Source: Haemaphysalis longicornis
Taxonomy: Eukaryota; Arthropoda; Arachnida; Ixodida; Ixodidae
Reading direction: 5' to 3'
NCBI GenBank assembly: GCA_013339765.2
Contig: CM023453.1
Coordinates: 35,870,526-35,934,525 of the forward strand
Length of the DNA stretch: 64,000 bases
Made by a program: the position numbers and the translations under genes. The notes beneath the pieces were generated by a model, which was not told the origin of the DNA, did not search any database, and saw only the letters and a program-made list of their open reading frames with translations. Each line of letters opens with the position of its first letter. Within the stretch, counting starts at the first letter, position 1. Below, piece after piece: positions 22,445 through 34,199 of this stretch.

Positions 22445-23111
22445 CACATGACCATCCTAACTGATTCCCAATCCGCCTGCCGTCGCTACGCCATGGGTCG
22501 CATCACCAACCTCTCCCTTTCCATCCTCACCCAACGACCAACACTACCGGACATCCGTCTCGTATGGATCCCAGGGCATTCGTCTCTTCCCGGGAATGAG
22601 GTGGCTCACGCCACTGCCCGCGCCTTAACCTACCGGGCATTGTCAGAGGGGATGAACTACCCACCACCCCCAGACCCTCCTACCCTCCAGCCTTTACCCC
22701 CCACCTACGCCGATATACTCTCCCACTACCGTCAATCCCGCCGCTACTACCCACCACCCCACCCCTCCCTTCCCATCGCGGACGCTCGGATCTGGCGGCG
22801 CTTACAGACCAACACTTTCTATAACCACCAACATCTACACCACATGTCTCCGACCACCTACTCCCCAAACTGCACACACTGCAACTCCCCATTGACAACA
22901 CTCCACCTGGTGTGGCAGTGCCCTACGATCGCTTCACCCCCCGCCCACCCAACCTACGAGCAATGGGAGTGCGTGCTGCGCAGCGGCCAGCTCAAGCACC
23001 AGGCTGCACTGGTCGAACGGGCTAGGTCAGCGGCCGTGGCACGTGGCCTACCGGACTAGGATGGCCGCCCTTGCCCGTCTTCTTTAACACCCTCTTTACC
23101 CTCACCCAATT
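22445..23111 (+). mobile_element. LINE RNase H and C-terminus, long open frame
   Basis: An uninterrupted frame (22,448-23,059) reads TILTDSQSACRRYA, then RLVWIPGHSSLPGNEVAHATAR. These are the second and last RNase H blocks, with catalytic D residues. Next comes YADILSHYRQSRRYYPPPH, the connector typical of this LINE group, and a terminal CTHCNSPLTTLHLVWQC zinc motif. It is the 3' part of an I-type LINE, 5' truncated. The absence of stops over 200 codons suggests it is younger than its neighbours. The 3' end abuts the inverted-repeat arm at about 23,112. Confidence 0.85.
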
Positions 23112-23206
23112 TTAAAGCAAAGCTTTTTACCTCTACCCCCCCAAGGGTTCTTTCGCGACCGTAGGTGTCACCAGAAAACTCCAGCGAACAAATAAAAGAA
23201 TTTACT

Positions 23207-23288
23207 GGCACCGCCGGGAATCGAACCTGGAACTAATAGACTAACAAAGCGAGAGCCCGTTGTCTTACCGATTTAGCTACGAACCCAC
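23207..23288 (-). mobile_element. tRNA-derived SINE head in left arm
   Basis: On the minus strand there is an A-box-like TAGCTAAATCGGTAAGAC and a B box GGTTCGATTCC. It is followed by a body ending near 23,112. The same unit lies on the plus strand at 31,367-31,446. The acceptor ends do not pair, so this is not a tRNA gene. Confidence 0.65.
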
Positions 23289-23463
23289 GCGGAGACGCGG
23301 AAGACAGTTGGTGTACTCACCAAGCACATCTACGGGTTTACACCCTGCGTTCTCGCTGAATGCCACGTGAAAGCGTCACGCGACCACTCACGCCCGTCTA
23401 GCGGCCCTGTGCGGACCTTGCTCATGTGCTACGAGTTACAAAAATTAAAGGAAGCTCACACCA

Positions 23464-25372
23464 ATGCATGGCATCTCCCTTCTAGTACGCCAATGTGCTA
23501 CAGCCTGTGGCCTCCAGTGTTCACGTAAAAAATCACAGCTCCTTGTCGTCCGTCCTCACGCCAAATCAAGGAATACATTAAAATACTCCTTGATGGCCAG
23601 GCCATCACTCGAAGCCCCAGCATCAAGATCCTGGGCCTACATCTCGAGGCTAACACCAAGAGTGACGTCTCCTTGCAGCGCCTCAAAAACAGCATTAAGC
23701 AAATCATACACATGATCAGGCGAGTTGCCACCAAGAAGCGAGGCCTAAAGGAATCCGGTACCTTTCTATTAATTGAAGCTTTTGTCCTCTCGAGAGTCAC
23801 TTACGTCAACCCCATGTCTTCTTCTCGACAAGGAAGACATAGAGATGCGTTATATAATGATTAGAAAGGCGGTCGTGCAGGCCATTGGTCTTCTCATGAG
23901 TGCGTCCACACAGAGGCTGCTTAGCACGGGGCTCCACAACACGGTGGAAGAGCTGATAGAAGGCCATCTTTCTAACCAGAAGGTCCGACTCAGAACTGCG
24001 GTGGGTAACCGCATTCTTCCCCAGATTGACTGGGCAGCCCAGAATGTCACTCCGCTTGACGTACTCCCAGACTCTTGGCAACTAAAACTAGATGCTCCCT
24101 TTGCTTAGAAATATGAACCCCTTAAATGACGAGGGTCACCGAAAAGCACGGGCTCAAGCGCTAAACACCACCCTCGGTGGGGATCATGCAGTTATCTACA
24201 CAGACGCCTCCAAACATCGAGGGCAGCAATACGCCATCATCGTATCTACCTTCAGAACCAACCTCCTTGCGTGTACTTCGCTTAGGACCCAAGAAATGAC
24301 GGCAGCAGAAGAGGCAGCCATCACCCTGGCTCTCACTCAACCAGGCGTTCGGAGGGTAGTCAGCAAGTCCCAGTAAGCCTACTGTAATTACCGGTCGCGT
24401 TGGGTGTCCTGACCTGCACTGCGCGTGCTAAAAACCACTCCCCGAACGGTTCCATTCAGCTTATCTGGACACCCCCTCACGCTTCAATGGAGGGCAAAAA
24501 ATACGCCCACCCTACAGCCTGAGCTTTTACCTCGCGTGCTAGGTAGCTGCACGAGGACAGTCACCCGCTTGTCACATTCAGGGAGATAACCCAGCATTAT
24601 AGCCGTCTGAGACAGACCGTACCTTCGCCTTCCCCTGACCTTTCCAGAGAACAACAAACTACCCTACGGCTCATATAATCCGGGCTCCTTCCCACAGCCC
24701 ACGCCTCTTAACTTAATGCATCCGAATCGCTTCGACGCTTAATGTTAATTTTGCTCAGAAGTAGGAACACTCCGCCCCGTAATCGGGGTGTGCGACTTTA
24801 GCCCTGAGCACCCTCCTCTCTTTCCGTCAAGTACCCAACAAGAGCAATGGGAGATGCTGCAGTCCAGGCCTTCTGTACCTACCCAGCTTCAGCGGGTGGA
24901 CAGAACACAGGCCGCGCGGACTGCATATGGGCCCCTCAGAAGAAGGAATCACTCCCCAGGTCTGCACTCTGGGCCATTCAGGAATCTGAACAGAAGTATT
25001 TCTTCCTCTTCCTGCTCCTTCTCTCCCGCAAATCTCGTCGCCTCCGTCCGCGGCGCAGAGACGGAAAAAGTCAGATCGTCTAGCACCGGGTTGGAGCTTA
25101 CTTTAATTTTATAAAAAAAAGTTTCCACTCGTGTGTTTCACCAATACAACTCAACCAAACACCGTTCATGCATCATGTGTTGATTTAACCTTACCAAGAA
25201 TATCTCTTTGAACTATACTGTGGTTAAGTGCATTTCACTTCTCTCTGGTTTTGCTATTTGAAGAGCTATGTGAGTGAATTTAAGTGACGTCGCATGGGTA
25301 ATCGTTATGGGTGCCGTTTAGAGCTTTGCTTTCCAATCACATTCACGGGGTGGATTGGCGCGATTTTTTAGA
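23464..25372 (+). mobile_element. RNase H-type LINE copy, plus strand (left arm)
   Basis: It begins in the RT thumb region (HGISLLVRQCA, then SIKILGLHLEAN). RNase H follows with VIYTDASKHRGQQYAII near 24,190 and EMTAAEEAAITLALTQPG. The connector REITQHYSRLRQT lies near 24,583 and a decayed C-terminus near 24,790-25,090. The 3' UTR contains AAAAAAAAGTTTCCACTC-like sequence and ends in GGATTGGCGCGATTTTTT at about 25,372. Multiple frameshifts make it dead. A third copy of the same 3' end is at 33.59-34.20 kb. Confidence 0.8.
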
Positions 25373-25384
25373 AATAAATTATTA

Positions 25385-25386
<2 letters not shown>

Positions 25387-25423
<37 letters not shown>
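25387..25423. repeat. (TC)n microsatellite
   Basis: A CT-dinucleotide array immediately after the left-arm LINE end. Confidence 0.95.
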
Positions 25424-25426
<3 letters not shown>

Positions 25427-25498
25427 GCGGGGATTACGAAAAGCACAATTGGGGGCTCTTTCGGCCATGGTTGCCTGTGACGCTGTCACCCGATATTG

Positions 25499-25900
25499 CT
25501 AATCACGACCCACGCCCGCGGGGATAGCCAAGAGGCTTTCTCTGGGTGCACACCGCGCTCCGCTTTTAAGTGCGAATGCACTTAAAAGCGACCCCAAACC
25601 ATCCACCGCCGGCGGCGGCGGCGGCGTCGGCGGCGGCGGCGGCGGCGTCCGCAGTGCTCCTCTATATTTAAAAAAGAAACAGCATCCGGCGCCAGGTTTC
25701 GATCCGAGGACTTTGCGGCCGCAGCGCGATGCTCTACCGACCAAGCCACGGACACGACGCTGATATCAGTGTTAGTGACGCGCCTTATATCTTTAACGCA
25801 TTCAAACTACGTCGTCAGCGGCGTGCGTTGGCGACTCAGCGGCGTTATAGCGGCTTGATAACTGCGTGGTGTACACGTGATACTACAAACCCGATGGAAG
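25499..25900 (-). mobile_element. tRNA-derived SINE-like unit with GGC array and hairpin
   Basis: A minus-strand tRNA-like head at about 25,680-25,750 has A box TGGCTTGGTCGGTAGAGC and B box GGATCGAAACC. Flanking sequence (CGCGCCTTATATC, CATTCAAACTACGTC) is shared with the units at 59.7 and 62.3 kb. Beside it lie a GGC/GTC trinucleotide array at about 25,605-25,648 and a 13-bp-arm hairpin CGCTTTTAAGTGC at 25,561-25,590. The limits are uncertain. Confidence 0.55.
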
Positions 25901-26416
25901 AGATGGGAGAGAAGGCGGCGAGGCGGTGGGCTGCGGGGGCCGAGCGCAAGCGCCGCAAGCGGGCCGACAACCGTGCATTCGCACTTTCACATTCTCCCCC
26001 TCGGGGAAATGCGGGGGAATTTTTTTGCTTCAACCTTTTTGAGCGTCGGAGTGCGCTGTTTAGTTTAGATAATTTAGTACCTTTTCTTACGCCGGTATTT
26101 GACCGTCCCTTGACTTAGCGCTTCTGTAGTGGCCAACGAACGCCAACTGTTTTGGGTTGAGCGTGGCGTCCCTACCGCATCCGTCAGAAGCGGTGATTCC
26201 AAAAGCAAGAGCCCCATAAGTACAATCGGCAAAACGCTTTTTTATAACGCTCGACCAGGGGGATGCAACTCCGCCGTTTTTCCGTCCCGTGACTGCAGCG
26301 ATCCTAACGTTTGGGGGCTGTACTACATACGAGCATAATTAACGGTGTTGTTGGATTTTATATTTATTACCAGGTTACATATTAATTACGGAGTTTTGTA
26401 ATATGCAAGTGAGCTT

Positions 26417-26680
26417 AAGAGTTGCAGTTCGAGACTGCGAAAATACGAGCGCCACCCGGAGTGGAAAACGGGAACCACGCCTTTCTACTTTGCACCGCTG
26501 AAAAGGGGCGTTTCTTGTCGCGCCCATAGGTATGCTACGATCCATGGTGTTCCGAAGGCCGTTTTTACCACCGCAAAGTTTGTTTCATTGAAACAGGCGC
26601 TTGAATGGATTCGCGCCGTCATCACAGATCGTGCCGAACTGAATGGTGTCAAAATTCTTCACCCCAGGCCGGCATAAAAT
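26417..26680 (+). other. Short coherent ORF without start codon
   Basis: An open frame of about 87 codons ending TAA reads, in part, YATIHGVPKAVFTTAKF and VSLKQALEWIRAVI. The pattern GxPxAxFxxxKFxSxxxALxW weakly recalls the RNA/DNA hybrid-binding domain at the N-terminus of RNase H1, but key aromatic residues are absent or shifted. It could be a domain relic or chance. No start codon or splice context is convincing. Confidence 0.25.
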
Positions 26681-29134
26681 TCTTTTGGATCCCGGCGGAC
26701 GAAAGGTACGATCTGCATGCCGCTCGTTTTGCTTTTCTACGCTTGCACGACATAGCAGGGTGCGGTTTCAGCAGAAGCTTTATAATATGAGTGCGCATAC
26801 ACGTGCACTATTTATTTATTACATTATGATTGTCTTCTTTGCCTCTTGACTTCCGCGTGAAATGCGTGGCAGAGCATCTGGCAATTAATCCAATGACGAC
26901 ATTAGCTACACACGTTTGTTTATACGTGCGTTATTGATTTAATGCGTTTCGATCGTGTGTTCCGCATTATGGCTTTGCACGGTATGCTGCAAAATGCAGC
27001 AAAAGAGTGTGAGCTTGTCCGTACTATTTTTATTACCTTTTGATTTCCCGTGTTGTAGTTGTTGTTGTTGTTATTATTAATACTATTGTGATTATTCTAA
27101 TTATGAGTATTATTGTTATCGTTATTATCAGCCGATCTTTGTTCACAGCTGGAGGAAGGCATCTACCATACACTTTTTGGCTCAAAGGGTGGGTCCATAG
27201 GTACATATCGTGTTGCTAGCATTATGTTGACTAAGTAGGGACTACATAAACTATTTTATTGCGTTTTAATTGGGTTCTGCATTTTGTCTTCACGTGAATC
27301 CACGGCACATAGCAGAATCAATTTGTAGCAATAAATATACACACTAAGTAATTACTGTATATGTTTATAATACAATCATAACTATAATTCCGCCACTTAT
27401 AATTTATAATTTACGCTTCAGTTCGGTGCTTCGAGTTTCAGCTTTAAGTACAAGAACGACATATTCACGAGAACGCAGTTACAGCTATAAGCCGATAAAG
27501 AACTAGACAATGCAGGCATAATTAACCTGTGCTAGTATATTACAGGTTTCTTAATAACGTATCCGCGTCTCTTAATAATAAAGGCTGATTTTAATTAAAA
27601 ATTTGCCTTTACCGTTGGTGTTGTCACAAGCCGTCTTTGTAGCCAAAATCAGTTTAAGAAAGATTTCTAATATATCATATAACGTTTATTTCGATTACAG
27701 ATGTCAGTTTTTACTCAAAACTATCGTATGTGCGCCTGAAAGCAGCAATAAAGCTAGTATTCATTCTAACCCAAATATACACATGTGCTTGTTGATGTTC
27801 CAGATCTCCCGTTTGGCTGCAGTGTGCGAGAAGGCAGGACCTGGCTCATTTACCACCTCTCCAGATCTACCGCAGCTAACGGCTGTGACCTGCCCATTTC
27901 AGCAGCAGAAGAGACTACGTGGACCTTGGACAGACAAGGCACTGGATAGATATGCACTGGCTGGATACCTAGTTATTAGCATGCGGGCACGTGCCATACA
28001 CTTTTGTACGCGACTAAAAGCGTAAAATATCCAAGTTGTGTTTTTACTGTATTAATGGTACTAGGCAAAAAAAATAAAAAAACTGTGCTCTTTATTCTTG
28101 TCTAGATTGTGTGTACTAATAAACCAAAACAACGTCGTACTTAGAACAAGTGGTGCAAAAGAAGTGGACGCGCAAAATTTCATCAATCAGAACGAAACGA
28201 TTGCCCTTTTGATAATGTGGCGGGTTGCGCAACAGGAACAAGGTCAAGCGCTGGCCATCTCAATATCTTCCACTCGCTCAATTAACCTTGCATGTGCGTC
28301 ACAATTGAACTTGGCGCTAAATCCCCCCCCCCCCCCCCCCCGCCCTCGCTCGGCTTTTGAGTCCTCATCAAGATGGCGCCTCCCAGTGCATGTCTGCAAC
28401 GCACCGCCTTGTTTTTAGTACCTGCCCCCCAAAAACCAGGGGTTTGTCAGGCGCTGCGAGCGAATATCGCGTCCCAGGCAACAGTATAGGAAGTTTCACT
28501 CCCCTGGCAAAGCTGCCGTTACACCCATTGCCATTGTCGTCTGCTACCGCCCCCTGATTCCCGCTCCCTCTTTCGTTGGCAAGTCTCACTATCCTCGACA
28601 ACTAGTAGGCTTAGCGTCAGTTCATGCCATTCTCTTCTTTTGCTTAGCAATTTTGATTTCATGGCCTAACTTTGTCAAACGTAGCACTGATGATCTCAAC
28701 ACGAATATTAAAAGTGGCTGTATAGATACTTGCCTAACTTCAAGTTATCGCGAAAAGCGTGCTCCGTCGGTGCCTTGGAAGGGGCGTGCTCGACTCAACA
28801 CCTCTGCGTCGGCGCTGGGAGCCACCCGAGACAACGAAAGCCCTAGTCGTCGTTGACAGCGGTTACTTGGCGGCAGCGAGACAACTGAGGAAGAGCGCAG
28901 AGCTGAGCCTGTTTCAACCGTTTCCCTCCAGGTCGGTATGTTTTCCAACCCACCGCTTGTCCGATTCTGTTCCTTTTCTTGTCGTACTCGCTGCTGCCAG
29001 TAACTTGTTTCGTGTTCTGCTGGCACTATGTGTGAAACACCTTGCGCTTAGAGGATTTGAAAGAGCAGTAGCGGAATAAAATGAAGGAATTCAAGAGTAA
29101 GCTTGTACGGGACTTGCGGAATTGACTTCGGGAT
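26681..29134. other. Spacer of inverted repeat, AT-rich, no gene recognised
   Basis: Includes a GTT/ATT-rich stretch near 27,057-27,130 and a run of 19 C residues at 28,323-28,341. Several ORFs (for example 27,603-28,025) have no recognisable motif. No terminal repeats of its own were seen. Confidence 0.5.
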
Positions 29135-31201
29135 TTCGAAAAAAAAAATCGCGCCAATCCACCCCGTGAATGTGGTTGGAAAGCAAAGCTGTAAACTTCA
29201 CCCATAACGATTACCCATGTGACGTCACTTAAATTCACTCACATCGCTCTACAAATAGCAAATAGCAAAACCAGAGAGAAGTGAAATGCATTTAACCACA
29301 GCATTTATTACTTCAAAGAGATATTCTTGTTAAGGTTAAATGAACATGAACGGTGCTTGGTTGAGTTGGTGTAGCACAAGAGTGGAAAGTATTTTTATAA
29401 AATTAAAGTAAGCTCCAACCCGGTGTTAGACGATCTGTCTTCTCCGTCTCTGCGCCGCGGACGGAGGCGAAGATATTTGCGGCAGAGGAGGAGCAGGATA
29501 AAGAAATACTTCTGTTCAGATTTCTGAACGGCCCAGAGTGCAGCCCTGGGGAGTGATTCCTTCTTCTGTGGGGCCCATATGCAGTCCGTGCGGCCTGTGT
29601 GCTGTCCATCCGATGAAACTTGGTTGGTAGATAGGGCCTGGACAGCAGCATCTCCCATTGCTCTTGTTGGGTAGTTGACGGAAAGAGAGGAGAGTGCTCA
29701 GGGCTAAAGTCGCACACCCCGATTACGGGACGGAGTGTTCCTACTTCTGAGCAAAATTTACATTCAGCGTCGTAGCGATTCGGATACATTAAGTGAAGAC
29801 GCGTAGGCTGTGGGAAGGAGCCCAGATTGTATAAGCCGTAGGGTAGTTTGTTGTTCTCTGGAAAGGTCAGGGTAAGGCGAAGGTACGGTGTGTCTTAGAA
29901 GGCGATAATGCTGGGTTATCTCCCTCAACGTGACAAGCGGGTGACTGTCCTCGTGCAGCTCCATAGCACGGGAGGTAAAAGCGCAGGCTTGTTGAGTGGG
30001 CGTATTTGTTGCCCTCCATTAAACTGTGTGGGGGTGTCCAGATGAGCTGACTGGAACCGTTTGGGGAGTGGTTTTTTATCACGCGCATTGCAGGTCAGGA
30101 CACCCAACCCTACTGGTAATTCCAGTAGGCTTGCTGGGAATCGATGACTACCCTCCAAACCCCTGGTTGAGCGAGAGCCAAGGTGGTGGCTGCCTCTTTG
30201 GCCAGCTCGACCGCCGAAGAACAGCTTCGGCTGATTCACCGGGCTGAGACGGCTGGACGCTCCAACGGGGTCCTGGACTGAGGAAACCGACCACTTGGCT
30301 CTTTTTCTTTAATAAAGTTTACTCTCTCTCTCTATCTCTTCTGCTGCCGTCATTTCTTGGGTCCTAAGCGAGGTACACGCAAGGAGGTTGGTGCAGGAGG
30401 TAGCCGCGATCATGGCGTATTGCTGCCCTCGATGTTTGGAGGCGTCTGTGGAGATAACTGCATGATCCCCACCGAGGGTGGTGTTTAGCGCTTGAGCCCG
30501 TGCTTTTCGGTGACCCTCGTCATGTGAGGGGTTCATATTTTTAAGCAAAGGGAGCATCTTTAGTTTTATCGCCAAGAGTCTGGGAGTACGTCAAGCGGAG
30601 TGACATTCTGGACTGCCCAGCCAATCTGGTGAAGCAGGCGGTTACCCATCGCAGTTCTGAGTCGGACCTTCTGGTTAGAAAGATGGCCTTCTATCAGCTA
30701 TTCCACCGTGTTGTGGAGCCCCGTGCTAAGCAGCCTCTGTGTGGACGTACTCATGAGAAGACCAATGGCCTGCTCGACCGCCTTTCTAATCATTATATAA
30801 AGCATCTCTATGTCTTCTTTGTCGAGAAGAAGACAGGGGGTTGACGCAAGTAACTCTCGAGAGGACAAAACTTCAATTAATCAAAAGGTACCGGATTCCT
30901 TTAGGCCTCGCTTCTTGATGGCAACTCGCCTGATCATGTGTATGATTTGATTAATGCTGTTTTTGAGCCGCTGCAAGGAGACATCACTCTTAGTGTTAGC
31001 CTCGAGATGTAAGCCCAGGATCTTGATGCTGGGGCTTGGAGTGATGGCCTGGCCATCAAGGAGTATTTGAATGTATTCCTTGGTTTGGCGTGAGGGCAGA
31101 CGGGCAAGGAGCTGTGATTGTTTACGTGAACACTGGAGGCCACAGGCTTTAGCACATTGGCGTACTAGAAGTGAGATTCCATGCATTGCTGTGAGCTTCA
31201 T
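29135..31201 (-). mobile_element. RNase H-type LINE copy, minus strand (right arm)
   Basis: On the minus strand the order is HGISLLVRQCAKACG, SIKILGLHLEANTKSD, then RNase H VISTDASKHRGQQYA near 30,460. The connector REITQHYRLLRHT lies near 29,920 and a C-terminal CKFCSEVGTLRPVIGVC zinc-like motif near 29,755. The 3' UTR ends in GGATTGGCGCGATTTTTTT at about 29,138. Some reading frames are cleaner than in the left arm (for example at the zinc-like motif), but stops and frameshifts remain. Confidence 0.8.
30199..30340 (+). mobile_element. LINE 3' tail inserted in right arm only
   Basis: A block of about 142 bp absent from the left arm interrupts the RNase H sequence. It ends in TTTAATAAAGTTTACTCTCTCTC, the AATAAAGTTT plus CT-tail typical of some LINE 3' ends, and is plus-oriented. 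The short CTCTT repeat at both junctions may be a TSD but is blurred by the CT tail. Confidence 0.6.
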
Positions 31202-31366
31202 TTAATTTTTGTAACTCTTGGCACATGAGCAAGGTGCGCACAGGGCAGCTAGACGGGCGTGAGTGGTCGCGTGACACTTTCACGTGGCATTCAGCAAGAA
31301 CGCAGGGGTAAACCCGTAAATGTGCTTGGTGAGTACGCCACCTGCCTTCCCAGTCTTCGCGTGGGG

Positions 31367-31446
31367 TCGTAGCTAAATCGGTAAGACAACGGGCTCTCGC
31401 TTTGTAAGTCTATTAGTTCCAGGTTCGATTCCCGGCGGTTCCAGTA
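31367..31446 (+). mobile_element. tRNA-derived SINE head in right arm
   Basis: GTAGCTAAATCGGTAAGAC (A box) and GGTTCGATTCCCGGCGG (B box region). Mirror copy of 23,207-23,288, with the body continuing to about 31,545. Confidence 0.65.
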
Positions 31447-31548
31447 AATTCTTTTATTTATTCGCTGGAGTTTTCTGGTGACACCAACGGTCGCGAAAGA
31501 ACCCTTGGGGGGTAGAGGTAAAAAGCTTTGCTTTAAAAATTGTCGAAA

Positions 31549-32042
31549 ACGCCTCGCTGACGGTGTTTTTCAGTATCTGGACTTCGGTCAATGACATCTT
31601 GCACACTGCCTCAGTTTTTTTGGCGTTGGCCTGTCGGCGGTGACGCGCAAAGCCGAGCGCCGATACCCGATAATGGTGCACGCGATACCCACGCACCGCA
31701 TTGGCAGAACGATGACGTAATGCAAAACTGTGCGCCAAAACTAATGCAGACGGGAAACTAACGCGGCGCGCTCTAACGCAAGTGATCTCCGGTACGCTTT
31801 CCCGGCCCGGCCACGCAGGCAGCGCTTCCAACGGCGAAAGAAGGTGCGGAAGCCAAGGCGACGGGCACAGCGAGCAGGGACACGGCCATCGCGCTGATAC
31901 GGGTCGCGCATGCTCACACTCCCCGGTCTCAAACCAGGCGCTATCACTAGATGTATCCCACGCAGTTCGGCGCACGTCGCTCGAGCGTTATAGACAAGTC
32001 TTTTACCGACTGTACTCCGCACCGTTACAGGCGAGGAGCAGG
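31549..32042. other. No recognisable gene
   Basis: Overlapping ORFs on both strands lack recognisable motifs. GC-rich sequence adjoins the next inverted repeat. Confidence 0.45.
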
Positions 32043-32805
32043 GACGTACAGTGGTGGTCTCTCTAAGTGTGAACACGGGAGCGCGTGGCCGCCGGGACTA
32101 TCAGAGCAGCGTATACCGTGCCCAGCGCGAACCATCACGCATGCGCTGTGCGTCCCGGGCGATATTTTGCTTTCAGCGCGCGCATCGCGTCATCGGAGCG
32201 TCTGCTCGTCGTTTGCTATGTTGTGTCTAGTCTGCTAATGGTACCTTGCTTTGATCCGCGATTTCTGGATTTTTGCATGAAAACGCCCCAATATAAAAAT
32301 GTAAAGGATGATAGTTTTCTCCCTATATTGAATGAAGGTCGTAGCGCCAGCGCCACCTTTGAGTGACCACCTTCGACGCCTTGAATTGCGTGCTTCTATG
32401 TGCAATTAAAATACTTTTTGTAAGCACATGCAAAAATAAAGTGCTGTTAAAATCTGTGTGATCTCTCGGTTGAGTCTGTTCGAAACAAGTGGGCGAGTTA
32501 CGCTGCTGTGCTGAAACCATTGCATTGGAGCTAAAGAACGAATTAACGCACACACAGAAACATTTTTTCATGTGGATTGTAGTTTCCACTCATTCATACA
32601 GTGGCTGATAGCTCCACCGCTACACGCACGATAAACATAGCAGACGACGCGCAGACGCTCCGATGTTGCTGTGCGCGCGCTGAAAGCATAGTCTCGCTCG
32701 GCACGCACAGCGCATGCGTGATGGTTCGCGCTGGGCACGGTAGGCTGCTTTGATAGTATCGGCGGCCACGCTCTCCCGTGCTCACCCTTAGCGAGATCAT
32801 CACTG
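32043..32805. repeat. Inverted repeat, two 200-bp arms
   Basis: The left arm (32,043-32,245) and right arm (32,607-32,805) are inverted copies. Shared blocks include GTGCCCAGCGCGAACCATCA, CGCATGCGCTGTGCGT, TTTCAGCGCGCGCA and ATCGGAGCGTCTG. About 360 bp of unrelated sequence separates them. A foldback or MITE-type DNA element is likely, but no TSD was identified. Confidence 0.7.
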
Positions 32806-32833
32806 TACCCAGAGGGGGGGCCTGGGGAACACG

Positions 32834-32849
32834 CCCCCCCCCCCCCCCC
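32834..32849. repeat. Poly(C) run
   Basis: Sixteen consecutive C residues just outside the inverted-repeat arm. Confidence 0.95.
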
Positions 32850-33591
32850 ACCCCCTCCGCCGGAATGTATAGCCCCCCTTCCCCGTGCCACCTCTCTTCT
32901 CCCCTCACACACATTCTAAAGTGCCGCCATATAAATCCTGGGCTTGACAGCTATTTTAGGCGTTTTTTTTTCTCGAAATGAGCCAGATCCCCCTAAGGGA
33001 GTGTGAGGGAAAAAAAACACGAAAGTTTGGAACCGGTCCTAAATGCAATGCTGTCAAAACTATTAAATGACATGTTTTACATGTCAGCCAGGGGAAATCC
33101 AAAACGACAAGTAATTAAGAATTATGCGGAGAATTTGGGAAATATTAGGATAAGTTCGGATTTGGCTCGTACTCAGTTGAAACAGACAATGGTTGGTGAG
33201 GCATTCTTATGAAAAATTTATTGTAATTGTCTTTCAAGAATGGTGCGATAGTGTTAAGCAAAAAAAGGCAATAAACATGCAACAGAGCTTCAAGAACAGT
33301 AAAACTATACATGAATAGCCGGTGACTCCCCTTGGCAGCATTAGCAGCTGTTTTCGAATGGTCCGTAGGCTAGTTTTTGGGCACGCCTGCAGATACTCAT
33401 GAAGATCTTTATTGCCTTGCCATAAAATTCCAAAACGCTTCACCAGAAGCATGCTCATATCATCTTCTTCACCTTAAAGAAGTGGCTCGTACCCACGGAG
33501 AGGGGGATTTGCCATGACTTATAAGCGGCAGCTCATTTTTTAGGTACGTAAATGGAAAATATGGGAGTAATAACTGTACACTCTGCTACAT
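32850..33591. other. No recognisable gene
   Basis: A short AT-rich stretch with small ORFs and no known motifs. Confidence 0.5.
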
Positions 33592-34199
33592 AATCGGGGT
33601 GTGCGACTTTAGCTCTGAGCACCCCCCTCCCTTTCCGTCAACTAGCAAACAAGAGAGATGAGAGATGCTGCTGTCCAGCCCCTCTCTGCCTACCCAGCTG
33701 CAGCTGGTGGACTGAACACAGGCGGCGCGGACTGAATATGGGCTACAGTGAAGAAGGAACCACTCCCCTGGGCCGCACTCTGGGCCGTTCAGAAATCTGA
33801 ATAGAAGTATTTCCTCCTCCACCTCCTCCTGCTCCTCCTTTGTCTCTTCCGCCGATCTCGTCGCCTCCGTCCGCGACGGCAGAGACGGAGAAGTCAGATC
33901 GTCTAACACCGTATTTGAGCTTTAATTTGATAAAAAAAAGTTTCCACTCATGTGCTACACCAATACACCTCAACCAACCACCATTCATGCATCATGCATT
34001 AATTTAACCTCACCAAGAATATATCTTTCAATTAACAGAGGGTGTGATTAAGTGCATTTCCCTTCTCTCTGGTTTTACTATTTGTAGAGCGACGTGAGTG
34101 AATTTAAGTGACGTCGCATGGGTAATCGTTGTGGATGCCGTTTACAGGTTTGCTTTCCAACCACATTAACCGGGTGGATTGGCGCTAATTTTTTTTCTT
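33592..34199 (+). mobile_element. LINE 3' end, third copy of the 25.4/29.1-kb family
   Basis: It starts at the AATCGGGGTGTGCGACTTTA block and follows the C-terminal coding remnant and 3' UTR of the inverted-repeat LINEs to GGGTGGATTGGCGC and a T-run at about 34,199. It is strongly 5' truncated, as expected of LINE insertion by target-primed reverse transcription. Confidence 0.8.

Larger units (their letters stand above)
23112..25372. repeat. Left arm of a large inverted repeat
   Basis: The arm matches the reverse complement of 29,135-31,548 along its whole length. The match covers the AAGCAAAGCTTTTTACCTC start, a SINE head, an untranslated stretch, a LINE coding part and a LINE 3' end. The arms differ by many substitutions and small indels. 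The spacer is about 3.76 kb. Confidence 0.85.
29135..31548. repeat. Right arm of the large inverted repeat
   Basis: Reverse-complement counterpart of 23,112-25,372. It is slightly longer, mainly because of a roughly 142-bp insertion at about 30,199-30,340. Confidence 0.85.

Noticed and set aside
22448..23059. Host protein-coding gene from a 203-codon open frame
   Set aside because: The motifs are those of a LINE RNase H and its C-terminal zinc tail, and the frame is 5' truncated.
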